Assembly: GCA_945861995.1 (NCBI GenBank)
Contig: CAMAWZ010000005.1
Span: forward strand, 1 to 20,605
DNA: 20,605 nt
DNA from: Pseudorhodobacter antarcticus
GTDB taxonomy: Bacteria > Pseudomonadota > Alphaproteobacteria > Rhodobacterales > Rhodobacteraceae
Direction: 5' to 3'
Shown one piece after another: positions 7,254 through 13,508 of the stretch. The notes under the pieces are model-generated. The model was given only the letters and a program-made list of their open reading frames with translations. It searched no databases and was not told the DNA's origin. Numbering within the stretch: the stretch's first letter is position 1; each line of letters opens with the position of its first letter. The translations under genes were made by a program, and so were the position numbers.

Positions 7254-7805
7254 CTAGGCATGGCCCGCTGCGCCCGACAGCGCCACAGGATCGACGCCAG
7301 AATGGCGCAGCGCGGCTGCCCATTTTGCGCCCGCCTCGGAGCCAAAAACAATTTCGGGCAATCCGTCCAGCGTCAGCCACGCGTTATCGGCTATTTCACC
7401 CTCCAACTGGCGCGGGCCCCAGCCTGCATAGCCCAAGGCCAGCAAGGCAGGGCGCGGCCCTGTACCATCCGCCAGCGCCTCTAGAACATTCAAGGTCGCG
7501 CTCATCTGAAACCCGCCTGCAATATCCAGAACGGCGGCCTCGCTTTGATAACCATCGCGGTGCAGAATAAACCCTCGCCCCGGCTCGACTGGCCCGCCAT
7601 AATGCACGTCAATCTTGGCGGGGTCTGGCGCGAGTATGCCCAGCTTGTCCAGTAACGCAGGAAAGGTCACATCTGTCAGCGGGCGGTTGACGATAAGGCC
7701 CATCGCCCCATCGTCCGAATGCGAACACAGCAAAATCAAACTGCGGGTAAAGCGCGGGTCTTGCATCCCTGGCATGGCGGCCAATAATTTACCTGTTAAA
7801 TCCAT
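7254..7805 (-). CDS. yqgE: YqgE/AlgH family protein (DUF179, UPF0301)
   Basis: This 183-residue protein matches the YqgE/AlgH family over its whole length. It opens with the usual LTGKLLAAMPGMQDPRFTRSL and has SDDGAMGLIVNRPL, YGGPVEPGRGFILH and the late GYAGWGPRQLEGEI. The family has a known compact alpha/beta fold but no firmly settled biochemical role; AlgH was named from alginate regulation in Pseudomonas. The start at 7805 has AAGG 7 bases upstream. The gene stands alone, divergent from the DsbD-domain gene with 156 bases between the two starts. That spacer must hold both promoters, though I see no strong -35/-10 pair in it. Confidence 0.93.
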   Translation of the reverse strand: MDLTGKLLAAMPGMQDPRFTRSLILLCSHSDDGAMGLIVNRPLTDVTFPALLDKLGILAPDPAKIDVHYGGPVEPGRGFILHRDGYQSEAAVLDIAGGFQMSATLNVLEALADGTGPRPALLALGYAGWGPRQLEGEIADNAWLTLDGLPEIVFGSEAGAKWAAALRHSGVDPVALSGAAGHA

Positions 7806-7961
7806 CGACGACCTTTCTGTCCCGTTCTATACGCTTAACATGGCATCTTTGCGCGCAATCTCAAGCCGCAAGCGCGCGCTTGGAGAAGTGGTCACGCTGG
7901 TCTGACACGCGCGCACCGAAAGGTGATTTGCCGTGGCGGGCATTTGGGGTAAAAGCGCGGA

Positions 7962-8777
7962 ATGAAACACATTCCTTTTGCCGCCCTTTTCGCCCTCCTA
8001 TTCGTCCTGTCGCCCGTGGCCGCGCAGGCCCAAATCGAAGGTCTGATCAGCGCCGAAATCGTTCAAGGTGGGCGCGATGTGGACGGAAAACCTATGGCCG
8101 CCATTGTGCTGACCTTGCAACAGGGCTGGAAAACCTATTGGCGAAGCCCGGGCGAAGGCGGCGGCATCCCGCCCGAAATTGATTGGACAGGCTCGCGCAA
8201 CCTTGCGGGGGCAGATACGATCTGGCCCGCGCCGATTGTCTGGGGCGATGTGGGCATGACCAATATCGGCTATCAAGATAGGCTGATCCTGCCGCTTGCG
8301 CTGACGCCCATTGATCCCGCGCAGCCCTTGGCCGTGCAGGCCGCCATCAGTTTTGGCATTTGCAAAGATATCTGCATCCCCGCTTTTGCAACCTTGTCGG
8401 CAGATGTATCGGGCAATCTGCCTGCCGAGGTTACAATTACACAGGCCTTAGCCGATGCGCCGCAATCGGCGCAGGCGCTTGGCGCGGCCGATGTGTCGTG
8501 CACCGTCGCGTCGATCAAAGATGGTGTGCGCGTCACTGCGCATTTTTCCATGCCGCCGCTTGCGCAGAATGCCGCTGAAACGGTGGTCTTTGAACACCGC
8601 GACCGCAGCATTTGGGCTTCGGGCACGCAGGTGACGCGGCAGGGCGATCATGTGACAGCCGTGGCCGATTTTGTGCCGCCCACTGCCAAGCCCTTTGATC
8701 TGAACGGGAACGATCTGCGCCTAACGATTTTGGCAGATGGCCGCGCGGCCGAACTGATCGGCTGCCCGCTGAACTAA
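7962..8777 (+). CDS. Secreted stand-alone DsbD N-terminal-domain (ScsB-like) thiol-disulfide protein
   Basis: This 271-residue protein begins with a clear signal peptide (basic MKH, hydrophobic core about 4-20, cleavage near AQAQ at 21-24), so it acts in the periplasm. The mature part resembles the immunoglobulin-like N-terminal domain of DsbD/ScsB: QQGWKTYWRSPGEGGGIPPE (53-72), then GICKDICIPA with a Cys134/Cys138 CxxxC pair. Further cysteines are Cys180 and Cys268. The multi-spanning electron-transfer domain of full DsbD/ScsB is absent from this gene and its neighbours. It must therefore take electrons from a protein encoded elsewhere or have another role. The start is the ATG at 7962, directly before the signal peptide. 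It converges on the UDG-like gene with only 9 bases between stops. Confidence 0.85.
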   Translation: MKHIPFAALFALLFVLSPVAAQAQIEGLISAEIVQGGRDVDGKPMAAIVLTLQQGWKTYWRSPGEGGGIPPEIDWTGSRNLAGADTIWPAPIVWGDVGMTNIGYQDRLILPLALTPIDPAQPLAVQAAISFGICKDICIPAFATLSADVSGNLPAEVTITQALADAPQSAQALGAADVSCTVASIKDGVRVTAHFSMPPLAQNAAETVVFEHRDRSIWASGTQVTRQGDHVTAVADFVPPTAKPFDLNGNDLRLTILADGRAAELIGCPLN

Positions 8778-8786
8778 CCCCTCCGC

Positions 8787-9626
8787 TTAACCCCGCAGCA
8801 TTGCCTTTAGGGCCAGCGCATCGGCCCATGTGTCGCGCTTGGCCGCTGGGGTTTGCAGCAAAATGCGCGGCGGCAGCATAACCAAAGCGCGGGCGTTGCC
8901 AATGCTGGCCCAATTGCCGCGCGCCCGTGTTAGGCTGGCTTCCCCCAGCAGCATTTCCAGCGCGATATGGCCCATAATCACCACCGCCTTCGGCGCGGCC
9001 AGTTCAATCCGCCGCAGGGCAAAGGGGCGCATCATGGCCAAGGCTTCGGCGCGTTCGCTCTCGCCGCCGCGCAAGGGCCACGGCAGGGCTGGGGCCAGTT
9101 GCACCGCGCCCGCAGGGCTGGGAGCGTCCAGAGCTAAGCCTATGGCCGCAAAGACCTTTTCAAACAAAACGCTTTCATTGCCCACCAGCGCACTGCCTGC
9201 GCGCTCGCCCTCGGTTGTGGGCGGATCGCAGATCACCAAAACATCGGCCTGCGCATGGCCCATCGCCGCCACCGCCGCGCGCGCGCCCTTGCGCAGATCG
9301 CACATCGCGAACGTGGCGGCGGCACTGTCCAGCGCCTCGCGGGTTTGGCAGGCCTCGGCTGTGCGGGCGGCGGCGGCAATCGCCTCAGCCCCACCAGATT
9401 TTGCCCCGCCCGATTTCGCCGCAACAGGTTGGGCTGCAAGGGTTTTTGGCGCGGCAGGGGCGACAGAAACACTGGCCGCGCGCTGCATATATTCGGCCTT
9501 TTCAGGCAGATCATAGGCGCTGACGGGGGCCTCGCAGATCGCCTCATCCGCGCCCAAATCCACCTGCCACGCAAGCGCTGCCAGCGCGGCGTGATAGTCT
9601 GCTTCAATGTCGGCCCTGATTCCCAT
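8787..9626 (-). CDS. Divergent uracil-DNA glycosylase superfamily (family-4-like) protein
   Basis: This 279-residue protein has the overall plan of alphaproteobacterial family-4 uracil-DNA glycosylases: a WQVDLGADEAI start, an Ala-rich linker (about 50-95), CDLRKGARAAV, ALVGNESVLFEKVFAAIGL, IELAAPKAVVIMGHIALEMLLG and a closing TPAAKRDTWADALALKAML. The catalytic landmarks are altered. The usual GEAPGxxED is ICDPPTTEGE (132-141), the YITN..WRPP segment is QLAPALPWPLRGG, and the HPAYLL motif reads LPPRILL (251-257), without the histidine. Only four Cys are present (31, 93, 109, 133), not in the usual Fe-S spacing. It may be inactive on uracil or have changed specificity. The ATG at 9626 has a poor ribosome-binding site, so the start is uncertain. 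Confidence 0.8.
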   Translation of the reverse strand: MGIRADIEADYHAALAALAWQVDLGADEAICEAPVSAYDLPEKAEYMQRAASVSVAPAAPKTLAAQPVAAKSGGAKSGGAEAIAAAARTAEACQTREALDSAAATFAMCDLRKGARAAVAAMGHAQADVLVICDPPTTEGERAGSALVGNESVLFEKVFAAIGLALDAPSPAGAVQLAPALPWPLRGGESERAEALAMMRPFALRRIELAAPKAVVIMGHIALEMLLGEASLTRARGNWASIGNARALVMLPPRILLQTPAAKRDTWADALALKAMLRG

Positions 9627-9681
9627 AGGGACAAACTAGGCGCAATCGGCCCCCCTAACAACCACCGCCCTTTAACCACCC

Positions 9682-9710
9682 TTGCCCCAAGGCCAATCCC
9701 TTTCTATAAG
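9682..9710 (+). promoter_or_regulatory. Sigma-70-type promoter of pyrB
   Basis: TTGCCC (9682-9687) and TATAAG (9705-9710) are separated by 17 bases, matching 4 of 6 and 5 of 6 consensus bases. The predicted start near 9717 leaves a leader of about 17 bases before the pyrB ATG at 9734, with no room for an attenuator. A 10-base palindrome TAAGCGCTTA (9707-9716) covers the end of the -10 and the likely start site; it could be an operator, or chance. Confidence 0.65.
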
Positions 9711-9733
9711 CGCTTAAAATGATGGAGAAGCAC

Positions 9734-10708
9734 ATGAGCTTTCGCGCCCGCCATCTGCTGGGGATAGAGCATCTAAGTCCTTCTGATATAACCACAATTT
9801 TGGATTTGGCCGACAAATATGTCGATCTAAACCGCCGCACGGTCAAGCAATCTGATGTGCTGGCGGGGCTGACGCAGATCAATATGTTCTTTGAAAATTC
9901 CACCCGCACGCAGGCGAGTTTTGAGCTGGCGGGCAAGCGCCTTGGCGCGGATGTGATGAACATGGCGGTCGGTGCAAGCAGCGTGAAAAAGGGCGAGACG
10001 CTGATTGATACGGCGCTGACGCTGAACGCCATGCACCCCGATTTGTTGGTCGTGCGCCACCCCTCATCTGGCGCGGTCAACCTGCTGGCCGATAAGGTGA
10101 ATTGCGCCGTGCTGAACGCAGGCGATGGGCGGCACGAACACCCCACGCAGGCCCTGCTGGACGCGCTTACGATCCGCCGCGCCAAGGGGCGGATTCAGCG
10201 CCTAACCGTGGCGATTTGCGGCGATATTGCGCATTCGCGCGTGGCGCGCAGCAATCTGATTTTGCTGAACAAAATGGAAAATCGTATCCGCCTGATTGCG
10301 CCCCCCACCCTTATGCCCGCAGGGGTTGGCGATTTTGGGTGCGAGCTGTTTGACGACATGCGCCCGGGCCTAGAAGGGGCCGATGTGGTGATGATGCTGC
10401 GCCTTCAGCGCGAGCGGATGGACGGCGGGTTTATCCCAAGTGAACGCGAGTATTACCACCGCTTTGGGCTGGACGCGGAAAAGCTAAGCCACGCCAAACC
10501 CGACGCCATTGTCATGCACCCTGGGCCCATGAATAGGGGGGTCGAACTTGATGGCGAGTTGGCCGACGACATTAACCGTTCTGTGATCCAAGAACAGGTG
10601 GAAATGGGGGTCGCGGTTCGTATGGCCTGTATGGATTTGCTGGCGCGCAATTTGCGGGCACAGCGGGGGGCAGCGGCGCTGGCAGCGGCGGGCGGGGTGA
10701 TGGTGTGA
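9734..10708 (+). CDS. pyrB: Aspartate carbamoyltransferase catalytic subunit
   Basis: This enzyme condenses carbamoyl phosphate with aspartate, the committed step of pyrimidine synthesis. It has 324 residues. The carbamoyl-phosphate site is intact: FENSTRTQASFE (53-64, STRT at 56-59), the mobile SSVKKGET loop (82-89), RHPSSGA (108-114) and HEHPTQALLDAL (134-145). Later come VMMLRLQRER and HPGPMNRGVE. The ATG at 9734 was chosen because GGAG lies 6 bases upstream; the ATG at 9719 would sit about where transcription should begin. No pyrI regulatory-subunit gene is nearby. Instead a dihydroorotase-like gene follows, as in class A aspartate transcarbamoylases, where PyrB assembles with an inactive dihydroorotase homologue. 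That assembly is inferred. Confidence 0.96.
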   Translation: MSFRARHLLGIEHLSPSDITTILDLADKYVDLNRRTVKQSDVLAGLTQINMFFENSTRTQASFELAGKRLGADVMNMAVGASSVKKGETLIDTALTLNAMHPDLLVVRHPSSGAVNLLADKVNCAVLNAGDGRHEHPTQALLDALTIRRAKGRIQRLTVAICGDIAHSRVARSNLILLNKMENRIRLIAPPTLMPAGVGDFGCELFDDMRPGLEGADVVMMLRLQRERMDGGFIPSEREYYHRFGLDAEKLSHAKPDAIVMHPGPMNRGVELDGELADDINRSVIQEQVEMGVAVRMACMDLLARNLRAQRGAAALAAAGGVMV

Positions 10709-10732
10709 GGGGGGATTTTTCCGCCAAAACCG

Positions 10733-10776
10733 CGTGTTGTGTGCGTATGGCATTCGTATGGTATGCGTATTGCATC
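10733..10776 (+). repeat. Tandem 11-base repeat, three good copies plus one degenerate
   Basis: Copies are CGTATGGCATT (10744-10754), CGTATGGTATG (10755-10765) and CGTATTGCATC (10766-10776). A weaker copy, CGTGTTGTGTG, lies directly before them (10733-10743). They lie in the 205-base spacer after pyrB. An 11-base period is close to one DNA helical turn, so each unit faces the same side of the DNA. Confidence 0.75.
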
Positions 10777-10823
10777 CGTCCCGACACGCGTAACAACGGG
10801 CTGCGCGCGGAGCAAGGGCGTAG

Positions 10824-10876
10824 GGTGCGTGATGGCACGCACCGATCCGTCGGGGGAGGTGCGCGCAAGCACGCAC
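10824..10876. repeat. Pair of related palindromic (REP-like) hairpins
   Basis: GGTGCGTG-ATGG-CACGCACC (10824-10843) is a perfect 8-base inverted repeat with a 4-base loop. A second, imperfect hairpin with nearly the same arms, GGTGCGCGCAAGCACGCAC (10858-10876), follows 14 bases later. Neither is followed by a T-run, so a terminator is unlikely; the layout resembles dispersed palindromic elements. The remainder of the spacer (10709-10913) holds no convincing gene. Confidence 0.65.
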
Positions 10877-10913
10877 ATTACAGATTTGCGAAAAATAAAT
10901 GCGAGGCCGAAGC

Positions 10914-11033
10914 ATGACCCCCGACCCAGACCGCAAACCCACAAAATCGGAAATGCGCGCAGGCGGCATGGTGGCGACGGCCGTGCTGATCTTTTTGGCG
11001 CTGTTTACGATCGCCCTTGTCTGGATCGCCTGA
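10914..11033 (+). CDS. 39-residue single-pass membrane protein between pyrB and pyrC
   Basis: This very short gene starts at the ATG at 10914, with GAGG 7 bases upstream, and ends at a TGA at 11031-11033. The next gene's ATG follows after a single base. The protein has a charged N-terminus (MTPDPDRKPTKSEMRAGG) and one transmembrane helix (about 19-39: MVATAVLIFLALFTIALVWI) that runs to the last residue. The basic residues before the helix predict a cytoplasmic N-terminus. The good ribosome-binding site, clean hydrophobic segment and tight spacing to pyrC argue that it is real and translated in the pyrimidine operon. I recognise no family. It may tether or stabilise a partner at the membrane, but that is a guess. 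Confidence 0.75.
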   Translation: MTPDPDRKPTKSEMRAGGMVATAVLIFLALFTIALVWIA

Positions 11034-11034
11034 C

Positions 11035-12300
11035 ATGACGCTGCATTTCTCCAATGCCCGCCTGATTAACCCCGAAGCGGGGACGGATGATGTTGGTAGC
11101 CTGACCATAGTAGGCGGCAGTATCACGGCGCTGAACGCACCCGCGCCGGAAGGGGCGACTGTAATCGACTGCGGGGGGGATTGTTTGGCCCCTGGCATCG
11201 TCGATTGGGGCGTGAAAATTGGCGAGCCGGGGGAGAGGCATAAGGAAAGCTTCCGATCCGCTGGCCTTGCGGCGGCGGCGGGGGGTGTGACGACAATGAT
11301 CGTGCGGCCCGATACATCGCCCGCCATCGACACCCCAGAAGCGCTGGAGTTCGTGACCCGCCGCGCGGCGGAATCCGTGGTGCGCATTCGCCATATGGCG
11401 GCGCTGACCAAGGGCCGCGCGGGGCATGAGATGACCGAGATTGGCTTTCTGCTGGATGCGGGGGCGGTGGCGTTTACGGATGTATTCAACGTGTCAAACG
11501 ACACCAAGGCCCTGTCGCGCGCGCTGGTCTATGCCCGCGCGATGGGGGCGCTGGTGGTCGGCCATCCGCAGGAAATGGGGCTGTCTAGCGGGGCCTCTGC
11601 CACATCGGGCAAGTTTGCCTCGCTGCGCGGTATTCCTGCCGTTTCAAACATGGCCGAACGCATCGGGCTTGACCGCGATATTGGTCTGGTCGAGATGACG
11701 GGCGCACGCTATCACGCGGATCAGATTACCACGGCGCGGGCCTTGCCTGCACTGGCGCGGGCCAAGGCGAACGGGTTTGATGTGACCGCGGGCGTGTCGA
11801 TCCACCACCTAACGCTGAATGAAATTGACGTGGGCGATTACCGCACGTTTTTCAAATTTACCCCGCCCCTGCGCAGCGAGGAAGACCGCTTGGCCGTGGT
11901 GCAGGCGCTGGCGGATGGTTTGATTGATGTGGTGGGGTCTTTCCACACGCCTGCGGACGAGGAATCCAAACGCCTGCCATTCGAGGATGCCGCAGCGGGG
12001 GCCGTGGGCCTGCAAACCCTGCTGCCTGCTGCGCTGCGATTGTATCATGCGGGGCATATCAGCCTGCCTGCCCTATGGCGCGCGCTGGCCTTGAACCCTG
12101 CCAACCGTTTGGGGTTGCCGCAAGGGCGGCTAGGCGTTGGTGCGCCTGCCGATTTGGTGCGCTTTGACCCTGATGCGCCTTATATCCTTGACCGCGCCAC
12201 GTTGGCGTCAAAATCAAAAAACACCCCTTTTGACGGGTGCCGCATGGAGGGTAAGGTCAAGGCTACCTATGTTGCGGGTGCGCTCGTTTTTAAGGGATAA
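11035..12300 (+). CDS. pyrC: Dihydroorotase-like protein lacking canonical metal ligands (PyrX/PyrC'-type)
   Basis: This 421-residue amidohydrolase-fold protein aligns throughout with type I dihydroorotases (LAPGIVD, GEPGERHKE, AAAAGGVTTMIVRPDTSP, ALTKGRAGHEMTEIG, the closing GRLGVGAPADLVRFD). Dihydroorotase normally closes carbamoyl-aspartate to dihydroorotate using metal held by an HxH pair and a late Asp. Here the D-x-H-x-H segment reads DWGVK (57-61), so both His are missing, and the TDHAPH region reads SFHTPA (302-307), with Phe in place of Asp. Such degenerate copies beside pyrB in Pseudomonas are structural partners of aspartate transcarbamoylase, the simplest reading here. The active dihydroorotase would then be encoded elsewhere. 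The ATG at 11035 was chosen because it begins one base after the small gene's stop; a longer frame from 11017 would overlap that gene. Confidence 0.9.
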   Translation: MTLHFSNARLINPEAGTDDVGSLTIVGGSITALNAPAPEGATVIDCGGDCLAPGIVDWGVKIGEPGERHKESFRSAGLAAAAGGVTTMIVRPDTSPAIDTPEALEFVTRRAAESVVRIRHMAALTKGRAGHEMTEIGFLLDAGAVAFTDVFNVSNDTKALSRALVYARAMGALVVGHPQEMGLSSGASATSGKFASLRGIPAVSNMAERIGLDRDIGLVEMTGARYHADQITTARALPALARAKANGFDVTAGVSIHHLTLNEIDVGDYRTFFKFTPPLRSEEDRLAVVQALADGLIDVVGSFHTPADEESKRLPFEDAAAGAVGLQTLLPAALRLYHAGHISLPALWRALALNPANRLGLPQGRLGVGAPADLVRFDPDAPYILDRATLASKSKNTPFDGCRMEGKVKATYVAGALVFKG

Positions 12301-12303
12301 ACC

Positions 12304-12909
12304 ATGCCGATGATCACCACCGATCCGATGCTGCTGGCGCTGGTCGCCATATTGGCCTATCTTCTGGGGTCTATCCCCTTTGGTAGGGTTTTGGCCAGCG
12401 CGATGGGGCTGGGCGATTTGCGCGCGATTGGGTCGGGCAATATTGGGGCGACCAATGTTTTGCGCACGGGCAGCAAAAAGGCGGCGCTTGCCACGCTGAT
12501 CCTTGATGGGGCCAAGGGCGCGGTTGCCGTGTTGATCGCCAACGCGATGCTGGGGCCAGATGCCGCGCAAATGGCGGGGCTGGCGGCATTTTTGGGCCAT
12601 TTGTACCCTGTTTGGCTGCGTTTTCAGGGCGGTAAGGGCGTGGCTACATTTATCGGTGTGACGCTGGCGCTGTCATGGCCCGTCGGCCTGTCGATTTGCG
12701 GCCTTTGGCTGCTGGTTTTTGCCGCAACCCGCATTTCATCGCTTTCGGCGCTGGCGGCGGCTGGCATGTCTGTGTTTGTGGCCTTTTTGCTTGGCAGGTT
12801 TGACATGGTGGCGCTGATGCTGCTGCTGACCATCCTGATTTTCATCAAACACCGCGCCAATATCACCCGCCTGCGCGCGGGGGTCGAACCCAAGTTTGGC
12901 GCGAAATAA
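12304..12909 (+). CDS. plsY: Acyl-phosphate:glycerol-3-phosphate acyltransferase
   Basis: This integral inner-membrane enzyme makes lysophosphatidate from acyl-phosphate and glycerol-3-phosphate, the first acylation of phospholipid synthesis. It has 201 residues with five likely membrane helices. All the conserved cytoplasmic motifs are present: LGSIPFGR (21-28), IGSGNIGATNVLR (42-54) and GHLYPVWLRFQGGKGVAT (98-115). The ATG at 12304 follows the pyrC-like stop by 3 bases, and AAGGGA inside the end of that gene serves as ribosome-binding site, so the genes are co-transcribed and probably coupled. An in-frame ATG two codons later is an alternative. Linkage of plsY with the pyr genes is probably a shared transcript rather than a shared pathway. 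Confidence 0.96.
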   Translation: MPMITTDPMLLALVAILAYLLGSIPFGRVLASAMGLGDLRAIGSGNIGATNVLRTGSKKAALATLILDGAKGAVAVLIANAMLGPDAAQMAGLAAFLGHLYPVWLRFQGGKGVATFIGVTLALSWPVGLSICGLWLLVFAATRISSLSALAAAGMSVFVAFLLGRFDMVALMLLLTILIFIKHRANITRLRAGVEPKFGAK

Positions 12910-13007
12910 CCCCCCTCTCTGCAATTTCTGCTTGCATTTCAAACGCCGAAAGGTTGAATGGCGCCGCATTGCCAAAAGGCAAGCTAAACAAGAACGAGGG
13001 CGCCCGA

Positions 13008-13412
13008 ATGCAACCTTTGAATGCTTTGAAAGCTGCATTTCAAAACTATGTAAACTTTAAAGACCGCACATCGCGTGGGGGTTTTTGGTGGTATATTCTG
13101 GCCTATCTGATTGTCGCGATGATCCTAAACATTGGTGATTCTGCCTTGTTTGGTGCGGCCTCTGCCGAGGTGAGCGCAAGCGAAAGTGGGTCGATACGTG
13201 ACAGTTCTGGCCCGCTGGTGTCGCTGTGGGCGCTGGTAAACTTTATCCCAAGCATCGCCATTTGTGCGCGCCGCCTGCACGACACCAACCGCTCGGGCTG
13301 GTTGCAACTGGTGGGATTGATCCCGCTGCTGGGCTGGATTTTCCTGATCTACATCTGCGTGCAAAAAGGCTCGTCGGGCGAGAACCGCTTTGGCGCGGAT
13401 CCGCTGGCATAA
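13008..13412 (+). CDS. DUF805 family inner-membrane protein
   Basis: This 134-residue membrane protein matches the DUF805 family. It opens with a soluble N-terminus (ALKAAFQNYVNFKDRTSRGGFWWY), where the SRGGFWW segment is typical. Three membrane helices follow, at about 29-45, 76-92 and 101-120, with the family signature ARRLHDTNRSGW before the last helix and the closing ENRFGADPL. The biochemical role of the family is unknown. The ATG at 13008 is preferred to the longer frame, which begins at a TTG (12954); a GAGG lies about 9 bases upstream. The gene sits 98 bases after plsY, so it may have its own promoter. A clear terminator follows, before the convergent gshA. Confidence 0.9.
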   Translation: MQPLNALKAAFQNYVNFKDRTSRGGFWWYILAYLIVAMILNIGDSALFGAASAEVSASESGSIRDSSGPLVSLWALVNFIPSIAICARRLHDTNRSGWLQLVGLIPLLGWIFLIYICVQKGSSGENRFGADPLA

Positions 13413-13432
13413 GGCAGGATGGACGGCATATT

Positions 13433-13462
13433 GGGGGCCAGTCTTGCGCTGGCACCCTTTTT
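13433..13462 (+). terminator. Intrinsic terminator of the DUF805 gene
   Basis: GGGGGCCAG (13433-13441) pairs with CTGGCACCC (13449-13457) with one mismatch around a 7-base loop, and TTTTT follows directly. It lies 21 bases after the DUF805 stop and 46 bases before the convergent gshA end. There is no matching T-run on the other strand, so gshA needs another end. Confidence 0.8.
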
Positions 13463-13508
13463 CACCCCGGTTGCCCGAAGATTACAGCGAGGGGCAGTTT
13501 TGGGGCCG

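Noticed and set aside
10705..10917. A 70-codon frame in the spacer after pyrB
   Set aside because: It starts with a GTG inside the pyrB stop region, has no ribosome-binding site, and runs through the tandem repeats and hairpins. The overlapping 39-codon membrane-protein frame is far better supported.
12969..12982. Small hairpin TTGCC-AAAA-GGCAA upstream of the DUF805 gene
   Set aside because: The stem is only 5 bases with no T-run and no link to a regulatory motif, so it is probably chance.
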